Both the position numbers and the translations under genes were made by a program. From Sphingomonas sp. R647 (GTDB taxonomy: Bacteria; Pseudomonadota; Alphaproteobacteria; Sphingomonadales; Sphingomonadaceae), in NCBI RefSeq assembly GCF_020177055.1, contig NZ_JAIQXT010000003.1, positions 62,001 to 126,000 of the forward strand: 64,000 bases of DNA, read 5' to 3'. Shown here piece after piece: positions 56,079 through 64,000 of the stretch. Each line of letters opens with the position of its first letter. Position 1 is the first letter of the stretch. The notes under the pieces were generated by a model that was not told where the DNA came from, did no database searches, and saw only the letters and a program-made list of their open reading frames with translations.

Positions 56079-57725
56079 ATGCCGCAACCGTCCTCCGGTC
56101 CCTTCTCTGTTTCGCTGTTCCGCGCCGTGTGGATGGCCAGCCTCGTTTCGAACTTCGGCGGGCTGATCCAGTCGGTCGGGGCCTCGTGGATGATGACCAG
56201 TCTTGGGGCGTCGCCGCAGATGATTGCGCTGGTGCAGGCATCGGTGAGCTTGCCGATCATGCTGCTGTCGCTGTGGGCGGGGGCGGTCGCCGACAATCTC
56301 GACCGGCGTCGAGTGATGCTGGCGGCGCAGAGCTTCATGCTGCTCGTGTCGGCGGGCCTTGCCATCGGCGCGTGGCTAGGCTGGATCACGCCCTGGACGC
56401 TGCTCGCATTCACCTTCCTGATCGGGTGCGGCACCGCGATCAACGGACCGGCGTGGCAGGCATCGGTCGGGGACATGGTGCCACGGCCGATGCTGCCCGA
56501 CGCGGTCGCCTATAACAGCATGGGCTTCAACATCGCGCGCAGCACCGGACCGGCGCTGGGCGGCGCGATCGTGGCGGCGGCGGGGGCGGCGGCAGCGTTC
56601 CTGGTCAACGCGGTCAGCTATCTCGGCCTGATCGCGGTCCTGTTGCGTTGGAAGCCGGACCTGCCCGCGCGCAGGCTGCCGCGTGAGCGGCTCGGCGTCG
56701 CGATGGCGGCGGGGATTCGCTATGTCCGCCTGTCGCCCAGCATTCGCGTGGTGCTGGTGCGTGCCGCCCTGTTCGGGTTTGCGGCGAGCGCGCTGCCAGC
56801 GCTGATGCCACTCATCGCGCGCGACCTGATCGGCGGTGGCCCGCTGACCTATGGCCTGCTGCTCGGCGGCTTTGGCACCGGGGCCGTGATCGGCGCGATC
56901 GGTGCGCGGCGCCTGCGTCAGGCGGTGTCGACCGAGACGCTGGTCCGGTTAGCTGCACTGGCGCTGGCGCTGGGCGCCGGGTTGGTCGCGCTTCAGCCGG
57001 GGCTGGTGGCGACGCTGTTCGCGCTGGTGCTGGCGGGAGCGGGGTGGGTCACCGCGCTCTCGACCTTCAACGTCAGCGTCCAGATGGCCTCGCCTCGATG
57101 GGTCGTCGCGCGGGCGCTGTCGCTGTACCAGATGGCGGCATTTGGCGGGATGGCGGCGGGAAGCTGGGTGTTCGGCCTCATCGCTCAGCATCACGGGCTG
57201 GCCAGCGCCCTGCTCCTCGCTGCGCTGGGGCAATTGGTCGGTATCGCGGTGGGGCTATGGCTCGCGGTGCCGGAGATCAACCAGCTCGATCTCGATCCAC
57301 GCGACAGCTGGCACGAACCCGAAACCCGGGTGCCGGTCGAACCGCGCAGCGGGCCGATCGTAATCACGATCGAACACCGCATCGCCGAAGCGGATATCGC
57401 CCGGTTCCTCAGCGTGATGAGCGAACGCCGCCGGATTCGCAGGCGCGACGGCGCGCGGCACTGGACGTTGCTGCGCGATCTGGGTGAGCCCGAGCTGTGG
57501 ATCGAGCGGTATCATGTGCCGACCTGGACCGACTATGTCCGCCACAATCAGCGCCGCACCCGCGCCGATGATGCAAACAGTCTGGCGCTGCGCACGTTGC
57601 AGATCGATGGCATCGCGCCTGTCGTGCACCGCCGGATCGAACGCCAGACCGGATCGCTGCCGGCGGGGCGCCTGCCCGATGCGCGCGAGCTGGATCCGGT
57701 GACCGACGCTACGCGATCAAGCTGA
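56079..57725 (+). CDS. MFS exporter (MFS_3/EntS-like) with C-terminal extension
   Basis: 548 residues. Twelve hydrophobic helices are visible, with the MFS loop motif WAGAVADNLDRRRVMLAA near residue 68. The last 140 residues (ITIEHRIAEADIARFLSVMSERRRI) are soluble and resemble the C-terminal domain of MFS_3 (DUF894) proteins. Members export small molecules such as siderophores. The start is the ATG after a GGGGGC region; the ribosome-binding site is weak. Confidence 0.87.
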   Translation: MPQPSSGPFSVSLFRAVWMASLVSNFGGLIQSVGASWMMTSLGASPQMIALVQASVSLPIMLLSLWAGAVADNLDRRRVMLAAQSFMLLVSAGLAIGAWLGWITPWTLLAFTFLIGCGTAINGPAWQASVGDMVPRPMLPDAVAYNSMGFNIARSTGPALGGAIVAAAGAAAAFLVNAVSYLGLIAVLLRWKPDLPARRLPRERLGVAMAAGIRYVRLSPSIRVVLVRAALFGFAASALPALMPLIARDLIGGGPLTYGLLLGGFGTGAVIGAIGARRLRQAVSTETLVRLAALALALGAGLVALQPGLVATLFALVLAGAGWVTALSTFNVSVQMASPRWVVARALSLYQMAAFGGMAAGSWVFGLIAQHHGLASALLLAALGQLVGIAVGLWLAVPEINQLDLDPRDSWHEPETRVPVEPRSGPIVITIEHRIAEADIARFLSVMSERRRIRRRDGARHWTLLRDLGEPELWIERYHVPTWTDYVRHNQRRTRADDANSLALRTLQIDGIAPVVHRRIERQTGSLPAGRLPDARELDPVTDATRSS

Positions 57726-57736
57726 AGGCGCGGCGT

Positions 57737-57898
57737 TCAGGGCCAGGCGGGGCGTTCCTGCGCCAGGGTCGCGCGGCGTTCAAACTCACGCATGATGGCG
57801 AGGCGGGCCGAGCGCTGGGCCGGGGATACGGCGCCGAGTGCGAGGCCGAGTTCCTGACGGGCGCGCCGTTCGAAATAGGTGGCGAATTGTCGCTGCAC
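57737..57898 (-). CDS. small hypothetical protein (53 aa, GTG start)
   Basis: The GTG at 57898 is preceded by GGGAGGGGAC. The 53 residues are helical (QFATYFERRARQELGLALGA, then SARLAIMREFERRATLAQE). A longer reading from 58099 has no ribosome-binding site and poor composition. The gene lies just downstream of the response regulator gene on the same strand, so it may belong to that operon. Confidence 0.5.
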   Translation of the reverse strand: MQRQFATYFERRARQELGLALGAVSPAQRSARLAIMREFERRATLAQERPAWP

Positions 57899-58055
57899 GG
57901 TGTCCCCTCCCGGATCTGATGGTCTGTCCTGCGGCCCGACAGAGATCGGGTGGCGCAGCGACGGAACTAGACCTTCTGCCGGTGGCGCGCATGTCGGAGA
58001 ATTACGCGCCGTAGCATTACGGGAACGTGCGTTAACCAAGTTGCGGGGGCAGGCG

Positions 58056-58709
58056 TTAGTCGGTGAGGATCGCGCCTTCGGGTTCGAGCTTCGCCTCAAT
58101 CGCCATGCGCACGACTTCGGCGAGCGAGCGGACGCCGAGTTTGGTCATCAAGTTCGCGCGGTAGCTTTCGACCGTCCGGAACGACAGGTCGAGCCGGCGC
58201 GCGGTCATCTTCGCCGACAGCCCCAGCACCATGCCGTGCAGCACGTCGAGTTCGCGCGGGGTGCAGCCGGCGAACCGCGCGCGCGCCGCCGTCAGCCGCT
58301 CATTGGTCGCGGCGGCGGCGATCCGGCGGACACGCGCGGTTTCGATGCTGGACTTCAGCATATCGAGCTGGGCGGGCTTTTCGACAAAGTCGATGGCGCC
58401 GGTGCGCAGCGCAGAGACGGCGGTCGCGATGCTGCCGGTGCCGGTCAGCATGACCACGACATGGTCGCTCTTGCGATCGGTCAGCGCCGTGTGGACCTCC
58501 ATCCCGCTCATGCCGGGCATGGTCAGGTCGAGCACGACACAGCCGGCGGGCAGCTCGGCCTCGACCGCCAGAAACGCCTCGCCGCTGGCAAACCCGCTGA
58601 CGACATGCCCGGCATCCTCCAGCGCGTCGGCCAGCTCGTTGCGCAGGTCGGTATCGTCATCGACGAGGTAGATCGGGTCCTTGTCCTCAAGCGTCGCGTC
58701 GGCGGTCAT
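58056..58709 (-). CDS. FixJ-family response regulator
   Basis: 217 residues: receiver domain with acidic pocket DDD near 17-19 and phospho-acceptor Asp61 in CVVLDLTMPGM, then a LuxR-type helix-turn-helix (TPRELDVLHGMVLGLSAKMTARRLDLSFRTVESYRANLMTKLGV). It is the output of the neighbouring kinase. Its start overlaps the kinase stop (ATGA). Confidence 0.92.
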   Translation of the reverse strand: MTADATLEDKDPIYLVDDDTDLRNELADALEDAGHVVSGFASGEAFLAVEAELPAGCVVLDLTMPGMSGMEVHTALTDRKSDHVVVMLTGTGSIATAVSALRTGAIDFVEKPAQLDMLKSSIETARVRRIAAAATNERLTAARARFAGCTPRELDVLHGMVLGLSAKMTARRLDLSFRTVESYRANLMTKLGVRSLAEVVRMAIEAKLEPEGAILTD

Positions 58710-60931
58710 TTAAGGCTCCATGGTGAGGAAAGCGGGAACGTCAGCGTCAAGGTCGCGCCCGGCCCGGGCGCATTGCCGGACAGCGCGATCCGCCCGCCGA
58801 TCTCGTCGACGATCTGGCGGCAGATGAACAGGCCAAGGCCGGTTCCCTTGCCCGCAGGTTTGGAGGTGCTGAACGCGTCGAACGGGGATTCGGCGAGCGA
58901 ATCGGACAGGCCGGCGCCATCGTCGCGGATCGCGATTTCGACATGGTCGTCGCGCTTGGCGATCTCGATCCGGATCGAAGTTGCGACCGCTCCCGTGCCC
59001 CGCGCCTGCTCGATCGAATCCGCCGCGTTTTGCAGGGCGTTGACGATGATCTGTTCGATCCCGATCCGTGGCAGCATCAACGGGGCGATCGCACTGTTCG
59101 CGACGATGCGCAGTTCGATCCCGCGTTCGTGCAGCACCGGGCGCATGAAGCGCGCAGCGTCGTGGATCGCCTGCACCAGATCGGTCGGCTCACGGTCGCC
59201 GCGCTCCTCGCGGGCATAGGTCGACGTCCGCTCGATGATCGCCGATGCGCGTGCGACCTGTTCGAGGATGCGGACATATTTCTGCTTCGCCCGGTCATAG
59301 GCGGGGGGATCGCGCTGCAGCATCGCCGCGCCATTCTCCGCAGCGAGCGAGATGGTGAACAGCGGCTGGCGCAATTCGTGGCTGAGCGCGGAGGCCATGC
59401 CGCCCAGTTCGATCAGCCGCGCATTGTGCAGCATCTTGGTCTGCATCGCTTCGGATGCGCGCAGCCGGATGAGGCAGCCGAAGCGCCATTCGCATGCCAC
59501 CGCGTCATAATCATGCGCGAGCAGCAGGAACCAGTTCTGCGCCTCTGAATCCGCGACGCGGAACTCGGCCATGATGTCGTGGGTGCCGCGCAGCGAGGTC
59601 AGCGCGCCGCGATCGGCCGGGTTGAACGGTAAGGTGACGTCGCGCGCACCGGCGCCCGGGGTCAGCTCCAGATAATGCAGCGCATCGTCGCCGATGCGCA
59701 GCCCGCTCATCAGCCGCAGGTCGATCGCATTGCGCAGTTCGTCCACCGTGCGGGCGAGCCGCTCGCGTTCCTGATCGGCGTCGAGATATTCGTCGGTCGC
59801 GGTGCGCAGCATCTTCAACACTGCGGTGGATTCGAGGAAGGGCGCATCGACCGTCTCGATCCGCCGCCGGCCCGCAAAATCCTGCACGGCATCGTCCCAC
59901 AGGCGCATCGACCGGGAAAGCGAGCGGCGGAACCCGAACAGCACGACCTCCGCCAGCAACAGATAGGCCATCAACGGCAACAACCCGGTCAGGATCGTGC
60001 GGAAGATTTCCAGCACCAGCGGGCGGGTCGCCACCAGAATACTCACGCCACCCCGGGTGTCTGCGACAACGCATGCGCGCATCCAGAAGGTGAAGGTATT
60101 GCGATCGTCCGGTCCGCCGATGCCGCGGTCGGTTCGCGAACAGCCCAGCCGTTGCGCGCCGGCGGCAAGTTCGGCGGTCGGTACCGCGATCAGCGAAAGC
60201 GGGGCCTCCGACCCGGCAACGCGGATGGTGGCGGGCAACCGCTCAGTGGGCGCATTTACCCGCAGCTCTTCGACCACGCCGCGGATCTGATCTTCAAGAA
60301 TGCTCAGCCGATTGCCGAAATTGGTGAGGGTGCCGATCAGGAACAACGTGGCCGCGCCGGACACCGCGACTGACACCAGTGCGTCGAGCGAAAGCTGAAG
60401 CGAGATGACCTGCGCGCGGCGCAGCCGGCAGTCGCTGCCGTCGCGTACGATCAGCAGCGTGACGATGTCGGCGATTCCGGCCAGCGTGACTTCGCACAGG
60501 ATCTTGCGCAGCAGCACGACCGAGGTCACCTCGATCGGCGCATTGAAATGCCAATAGACCAGCCCCCCGGCGACGGCGGTACCGATGGTCAGCTGGTAGA
60601 AGAAGGTGATGGTCGAAAAACTGAACTGGCGCGGACGAAAATGCGCGACCGCCAGCACATGCCCGACGGCGAGAAACACCGATACCGGATGCCCCCACCA
60701 CCAGATCGACGGCGCCATCGTGAGCACCGCTGTGATCAGTCCCCAGCGGACGCCGAACCAGCGATAGGCGACGAGGTAGAAGAGCGGGCCGAGATAAAAT
60801 TCGAATCCGGGCGCCAGCACGAACCGGCTGCTCGACAGCCACACCGCCACCGCGAGTGCGACGATCCAGCCGGCTGCTGCTGTCAGGCTGGAGACTGCGG
60901 GGATGTTGACCTGGCGCAATCCCGCAATCAC
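58706..60931 (-). CDS. sensor histidine kinase with N-terminal membrane domain
   Basis: 741 residues. Six or more N-terminal transmembrane segments (to about 190; MASE-like layout) and an extracytoplasmic loop are followed by another helix near 330 and a cytoplasmic part. The H-box is ALSHELRQPL with His518, and the ATP lid is present (NALQNAADSIEQA; GDSIRIE...; DGAGLSDSL; GTGLGLFICRQIV). It is flanked and overlapped by two response regulators, so signals may branch. Confidence 0.92.
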   Translation of the reverse strand: MIAGLRQVNIPAVSSLTAAAGWIVALAVAVWLSSSRFVLAPGFEFYLGPLFYLVAYRWFGVRWGLITAVLTMAPSIWWWGHPVSVFLAVGHVLAVAHFRPRQFSFSTITFFYQLTIGTAVAGGLVYWHFNAPIEVTSVVLLRKILCEVTLAGIADIVTLLIVRDGSDCRLRRAQVISLQLSLDALVSVAVSGAATLFLIGTLTNFGNRLSILEDQIRGVVEELRVNAPTERLPATIRVAGSEAPLSLIAVPTAELAAGAQRLGCSRTDRGIGGPDDRNTFTFWMRACVVADTRGGVSILVATRPLVLEIFRTILTGLLPLMAYLLLAEVVLFGFRRSLSRSMRLWDDAVQDFAGRRRIETVDAPFLESTAVLKMLRTATDEYLDADQERERLARTVDELRNAIDLRLMSGLRIGDDALHYLELTPGAGARDVTLPFNPADRGALTSLRGTHDIMAEFRVADSEAQNWFLLLAHDYDAVACEWRFGCLIRLRASEAMQTKMLHNARLIELGGMASALSHELRQPLFTISLAAENGAAMLQRDPPAYDRAKQKYVRILEQVARASAIIERTSTYAREERGDREPTDLVQAIHDAARFMRPVLHERGIELRIVANSAIAPLMLPRIGIEQIIVNALQNAADSIEQARGTGAVATSIRIEIAKRDDHVEIAIRDDGAGLSDSLAESPFDAFSTSKPAGKGTGLGLFICRQIVDEIGGRIALSGNAPGPGATLTLTFPLSSPWSLK

Positions 60932-61296
60932 GCGGTTTCCCCGATCACGATGGCACGCAGCGCCCCCGCCGACAGCGGCTTGAGCAGCAGCCCCAGGCTA
61001 AGGGTGGCGATCTCGTCGCGCGCGGCCGCAGTCAGATCGAGGTGACCGGTCATCAGGTAGACGCGCGGTGTCGGTGCGTCGCCGCACCCGCGCAGCTTCA
61101 GCGATCGCAGGACATCCAGGCCGTTTTCGGTCCGCAGCTTATAGTCGCACAGGACCACCGCGTACGGGCCATCGCCCGCCGCGCGTGCCGCGTCGCCGGT
61201 TGCAACGCTGACCGCTTCGAAGCCCCAGGTCTCCAGCAGGTCGACCAGCTCTTCGCGCAGTGCGTCGTCGTCCTCGATGATCAGCGCTCTCGACAT
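60928..61296 (-). CDS. receiver-only response regulator
   Basis: Start taken at MSRALIIEDDD (ATG at 61296) after GGGGGAG. About 122 residues, receiver domain only, with acidic residues at 8-11 and phospho-acceptor Asp51 in VVLCDYKLRT, plus conserved Thr and Lys (LMTGH; LLLKPL). No output domain. It is the first gene of the set and overlaps the kinase start. Confidence 0.9.
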   Translation of the reverse strand: MSRALIIEDDDALREELVDLLETWGFEAVSVATGDAARAAGDGPYAVVLCDYKLRTENGLDVLRSLKLRGCGDAPTPRVYLMTGHLDLTAAARDEIATLSLGLLLKPLSAGALRAIVIGETA

Positions 61297-61386
61297 GCTC
61301 CCCCTTTGCATGCACGCGATCCTAGCCGCAAAGTCGCGTATGCGATGCCCGTAGAAATACAGGTAGATCGCGGGGAGGGGAGGCCT

Positions 61387-63345
61387 TCAGTCGATCGCGA
61401 TGCGGAACGGCACTAGCGGGAGGCCGGAGCGCGCATAGAGGTTGATCGCGGGGCTGCCCTGCCAGGCGTAGCGGACTTCGTTCGCCGGGCGACCATCGTC
61501 GAGGACCAGCACCGACTGGCCGCGTACGGTTGCGCGCGCAAAGCGGCACGCGCCGGTCGCGTCGCACAGCTCGAACCCGACTGGCTCCAGCGCACCGCTG
61601 ACCGCGAGGCCTTCGGCGGAGCGCAGGGTGATGGCGATGCCGTCGTCGGTGCGGCTTGCCTTGAGCGGCTCGGGTGCAGTGGGGCGGGCGATGCCATAAG
61701 CGACGCGCAGCGCCTCCTGACCCATACGTTCGCCGATGACGTCCTTGTGCGCGGGGTGGATGTCGGTGACGACGCCGAGGTCGATCGCGACCGCCAGCCC
61801 GGTGCCGGGGTCTTCGTTGGCGACGATGCGCTGTGCCTCCCGCAGCTGCGCCCATGGGGCATCGACGGGGCGGATGCTGCGCGGGCCATAGCCGGGCAGC
61901 TGGACGACCACCACCGGCAGCGCGGGATCGGCGAAATGTGCGCGCCATGATGACCGCCACGCCCGCAACGCGCCGGCATAGGCTGCCGCCCGGCTTGAGT
62001 TCGATTCACCCTGATACCAGGCGACGCCGCGCAGTCCGGTGCCCGCGAGCGGCGCGATCATGCCGTTCCACGCCATCGTCAGGCCGCGCGGCATGCTCCA
62101 CGGGACCGCGGGCGGCGCTGCCTTCCACGCGCTGTCGGCGGTACCACGGCGATAGCGCCACGAACCGGCCAGCGGCTTGCGGGTGCCGCCCGGCAGCACC
62201 AGCGCGAGCGCGTCGGCCGGGCTGCTGAACCCGCCGCCGCCCATTTCGTCGATCACCCGCACGGCGATGCTGTTGTCACCCGCGCGCAGGACGCCAGCCG
62301 GGATGCGATAGCTGCGCTGTTCGGCGGCGACGAGTTGCGCGCCCACCGGCACGCCGTTGATCCATACCCGATCGCGCTCGTCGATCCGGCCGAGCTGGAG
62401 CATGACGTCCTTGCCATCGCCAAGGTCGCCCGCCGTCAGCGCGATGCGGGTGCGGAACCACATGATCCCGTCATAGCCGCCAAGGCCATCGATGCCCGAC
62501 CGCTCCCACTGGCCGGGCACCGCGATCTGCTCCCAGCCGCTGTCATCCAGGCCCGGCGCGGCCCATGCGGCTCCGGTCGAGCCGGGATCGACCTGTTCGG
62601 CCCAGCGATCGGTCGCGTCCACTGCGGCAGCAAGCGCCGCCGCCGGGTCCGTGGCATAGCGGTCGAGCCACGTGAGTTGCTCGGGCGATGCCCCGGCGGT
62701 GCGCAAAGCTGTGGGCGACATCCAGTCCTCGATTGTCGATCCGCCCCAGGCGGCGTGGATCAGGCCGAGCGGGGTCTTTGGATCGTGGCGCAGGATTTCG
62801 CGCGCCATGTGCCAGCAGGCGGCGGAAAAGCCGCCGAGATTGTCGGGCGCGGCGCGCGACCAGGCGAGTTCCGGCACGATATCGCGGATGGGCTTTGCCT
62901 CGGCGGTGCGCTTGAGCTTGAGCAACCGGATCGGCAGCCCCGCACTCTCACGCGCGGTGCGGTCGGGGTTTGCGCTGCCCGATACCGGCAGGTCCATGTT
63001 CGACTGGCCCGAGCACAGCCAAACATCGCCGGTGACGACATCGTCCAGCTGCAGCGACCCGCCGCTCGCCGCGCGGATCGTGACTGCCCCGCTCAGGCCG
63101 CGCGGTAGGGCGGGCAGGGTGACTTGCCAGTCGCCCTGTGCGTCGGCGCGTGCGCGCGCGGTGGCGGTGCCAAAGCTGACGCTGACCTCCTCCCCCGCCT
63201 GTGCGCCACCGCCCCGGAACTGCGCGGGCTTGCCCTGTTGCAGCACCATATGGCTCGAAAGATGCGGCGCGACGGTGAGCGGCCCGGCCAGCGCCGGCGT
63301 GGTGGTCAGCGCGAGTGCGATCAGGGCGGTTCGGGTCATCGTCAC
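61387..63345 (-). CDS. secreted sialate O-acetylesterase-like (SGNH) esterase
   Basis: 652 residues with a signal peptide (ALIALALTTTPALAG). The nucleophile Ser115 is in the GQSNMDLP block, and the C-terminal D-x-x-H-type block is in DLGVVTDIHPAHKDVIGERM. A beta-sandwich insert lies in the middle. Enzymes of this family remove O-acetyl groups from glycans. The downstream neighbour on the same strand is an alginate-lyase-like gene, so acetylated alginate is a possible substrate (inference). Confidence 0.9.
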   Translation of the reverse strand: MTMTRTALIALALTTTPALAGPLTVAPHLSSHMVLQQGKPAQFRGGGAQAGEEVSVSFGTATARARADAQGDWQVTLPALPRGLSGAVTIRAASGGSLQLDDVVTGDVWLCSGQSNMDLPVSGSANPDRTARESAGLPIRLLKLKRTAEAKPIRDIVPELAWSRAAPDNLGGFSAACWHMAREILRHDPKTPLGLIHAAWGGSTIEDWMSPTALRTAGASPEQLTWLDRYATDPAAALAAAVDATDRWAEQVDPGSTGAAWAAPGLDDSGWEQIAVPGQWERSGIDGLGGYDGIMWFRTRIALTAGDLGDGKDVMLQLGRIDERDRVWINGVPVGAQLVAAEQRSYRIPAGVLRAGDNSIAVRVIDEMGGGGFSSPADALALVLPGGTRKPLAGSWRYRRGTADSAWKAAPPAVPWSMPRGLTMAWNGMIAPLAGTGLRGVAWYQGESNSSRAAAYAGALRAWRSSWRAHFADPALPVVVVQLPGYGPRSIRPVDAPWAQLREAQRIVANEDPGTGLAVAIDLGVVTDIHPAHKDVIGERMGQEALRVAYGIARPTAPEPLKASRTDDGIAITLRSAEGLAVSGALEPVGFELCDATGACRFARATVRGQSVLVLDDGRPANEVRYAWQGSPAINLYARSGLPLVPFRIAID

Positions 63346-63355
63346 TCTCGTTCGT

Positions 63356-64000
63356 TCAGCGCGGATAGGGGATCAGCCAGCCGGAATCGGCCGCTGGCAC
63401 CTCTGGCGGGGCGAGGCGCGGATCGCGGAAGCCCCAGGTCGCGAGGGTCAGCATCGTATCGCTCTCCGCCAGCGCCCGCGCGCGGCGGCCGGGATCGGCA
63501 AGGTCGATATCCTTGAACGGCCAGGCGTCGAGCCGCGCGCGATAGCCGGCAATATAGTCCACCCCTCGCCGCAAAGGATTCGCCTTCGCATCGCCCTGCC
63601 ACAGGTCGACGCCGACGCATTCACCCAGCATCGCCATCTGCACCCCGGCGCGCAGTGCGAAGGCGGAGTAATGCCAGCTGCGCGTCCGGGCGGTTTCGGC
63701 GGGCAGGGTACCGGCGGCGTCGATCTGGGGGCCGAGGCGGCGGGTCAGGAAATCCTGCGCCAGCCGCTGGGTCACGCTCTCCATCCGCGCGAACAGCGCG
63801 AACTGGCCGAGCAGCATGTCGTAATAGACGCCGTGATTGTTCTTCGCCGCGCGCTGCCCCTTGCCATTGGGGCTGGTCGCCAGCCAAGTGGCGAAGTCGC
63901 CGAACCAGCCTTCGATCGCGCGCTGGTCCTCCGCGGTGATTGCCTTGCTGGTGCCGAGCACGCCGATCGCCTCGACCACCGGAACGAGGCGCGTCGCTTC
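63356..64000 (-). CDS. alginate-lyase-family (PL5-like) protein, 5' end outside the window
   Basis: The C-terminal 200 or so residues are visible and the frame is open to the window edge. The NNHGVYYDMLLGQFALFARM block and the helical toroid sequence around SWHYSAFALRAGVQM fit PL5/alginate-lyase family (PF05426), which cleaves poly-mannuronate by beta-elimination. The stop is 11 bases before the esterase start on the same strand, so they are co-transcribed. Confidence 0.8.
   Translation of the reverse strand, partial: EATRLVPVVEAIGVLGTSKAITAEDQRAIEGWFGDFATWLATSPNGKGQRAAKNNHGVYYDMLLGQFALFARMESVTQRLAQDFLTRRLGPQIDAAGTLPAETARTRSWHYSAFALRAGVQMAMLGECVGVDLWQGDAKANPLRRGVDYIAGYRARLDAWPFKDIDLADPGRRARALAESDTMLTLATWGFRDPRLAPPEVPAADSGWLIPYPR

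Noticed and set aside
1..64000. tRNA genes, rRNA genes and CRISPR arrays
   Set aside because: No cloverleaf T-arm sequence, rRNA-like block or regularly spaced repeat was found on reading either strand.

Overview
The window is GC-rich (mostly mid-60s % by eye) and reads as an alphaproteobacterial chromosome, most likely a sphingomonad (Sphingomonas or a close relative). The evidence is a very long TonB-dependent receptor beside glycan-degrading enzymes, FixJ-type two-component genes, uronate catabolism genes, small hydrophilic stress-type proteins and two lasso-peptide-type loci. No rRNA, tRNA or CRISPR array is visible.

Layout. (1) 1-7.3 kb: a VIT/vWA protein broken by an in-frame amber codon, an HD-domain hydrolase, and a tightly overlapping three-gene minus-strand operon for glycan work (GT32 glycosyltransferase, a GT25 / P-loop / GH16 three-domain fusion, NodU/CmcH carbamoyltransferase). 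(2) 7.3-19.5 kb: an island-like stretch with long gene-poor gaps. It holds a 1245-residue CHAT protease with a small overlapping partner, an NdpA-like gene overlapping a membrane protein gene, an epimerase, a VOC protein, a core-only tyrosine recombinase and a broken second integrase. (3) 19.5-26.5 kb: lasso-type cluster 1, with two 2OG-Fe(II) oxygenases, an ATP-grasp protein and an asparagine-synthetase-like cyclase on plus, converging on precursor, HPr-kinase-like kinase, sulfotransferase and PqqD-like protein on minus. (4) 27.1-43.6 kb: small genes, then a glycan-utilisation locus (secreted hydrolase, TonB receptor, GH2 enzyme, ROK kinase, ROK repressor, sulfatase, mannose-6-phosphate isomerase, sugar MFS transporter, formylglycine-generating enzyme). 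(5) 43.6-48.6 kb: lasso-type cluster 2, with cyclase, a hidden GTG-started precursor, sulfotransferase, kinase, PqqD-like protein and a decayed fusion of the two oxygenases. (6) 48.6-64 kb: altronate dehydratase and a mannitol-dehydrogenase-family reductase, a stress-type operon (SRPBCC, Zn-ADH, SDR, small protein), an Hsp70 homologue, an MFS exporter, a response regulator / histidine kinase / response regulator operon, an acetylesterase and a PL5 alginate-lyase-like gene running off the window.

Most interesting reading. The two lasso-type clusters encode paeninodin-like precursors whose proposed cores, GKPNQWPTEASPGTGS and NSPGGWPDAGINYS, share Pro3, Trp6-Pro7, an acidic ring-closing residue at 9 or 8 and a C-terminal Ser. 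Each lies beside an HPr-kinase-like enzyme of the kind known to phosphorylate the C-terminal Ser of paeninodin, and beside a sulfotransferase. Neither cluster shows the usual B2 leader peptidase or an ABC exporter. Cluster 1 adds two oxygenases and an ATP-grasp enzyme, and cluster 2 carries only the degraded remains of those oxygenases. Both clusters begin next to integrase debris. The precursor of cluster 2 was found by translating the gap after the sulfotransferase. Product structures are inference from sequence.
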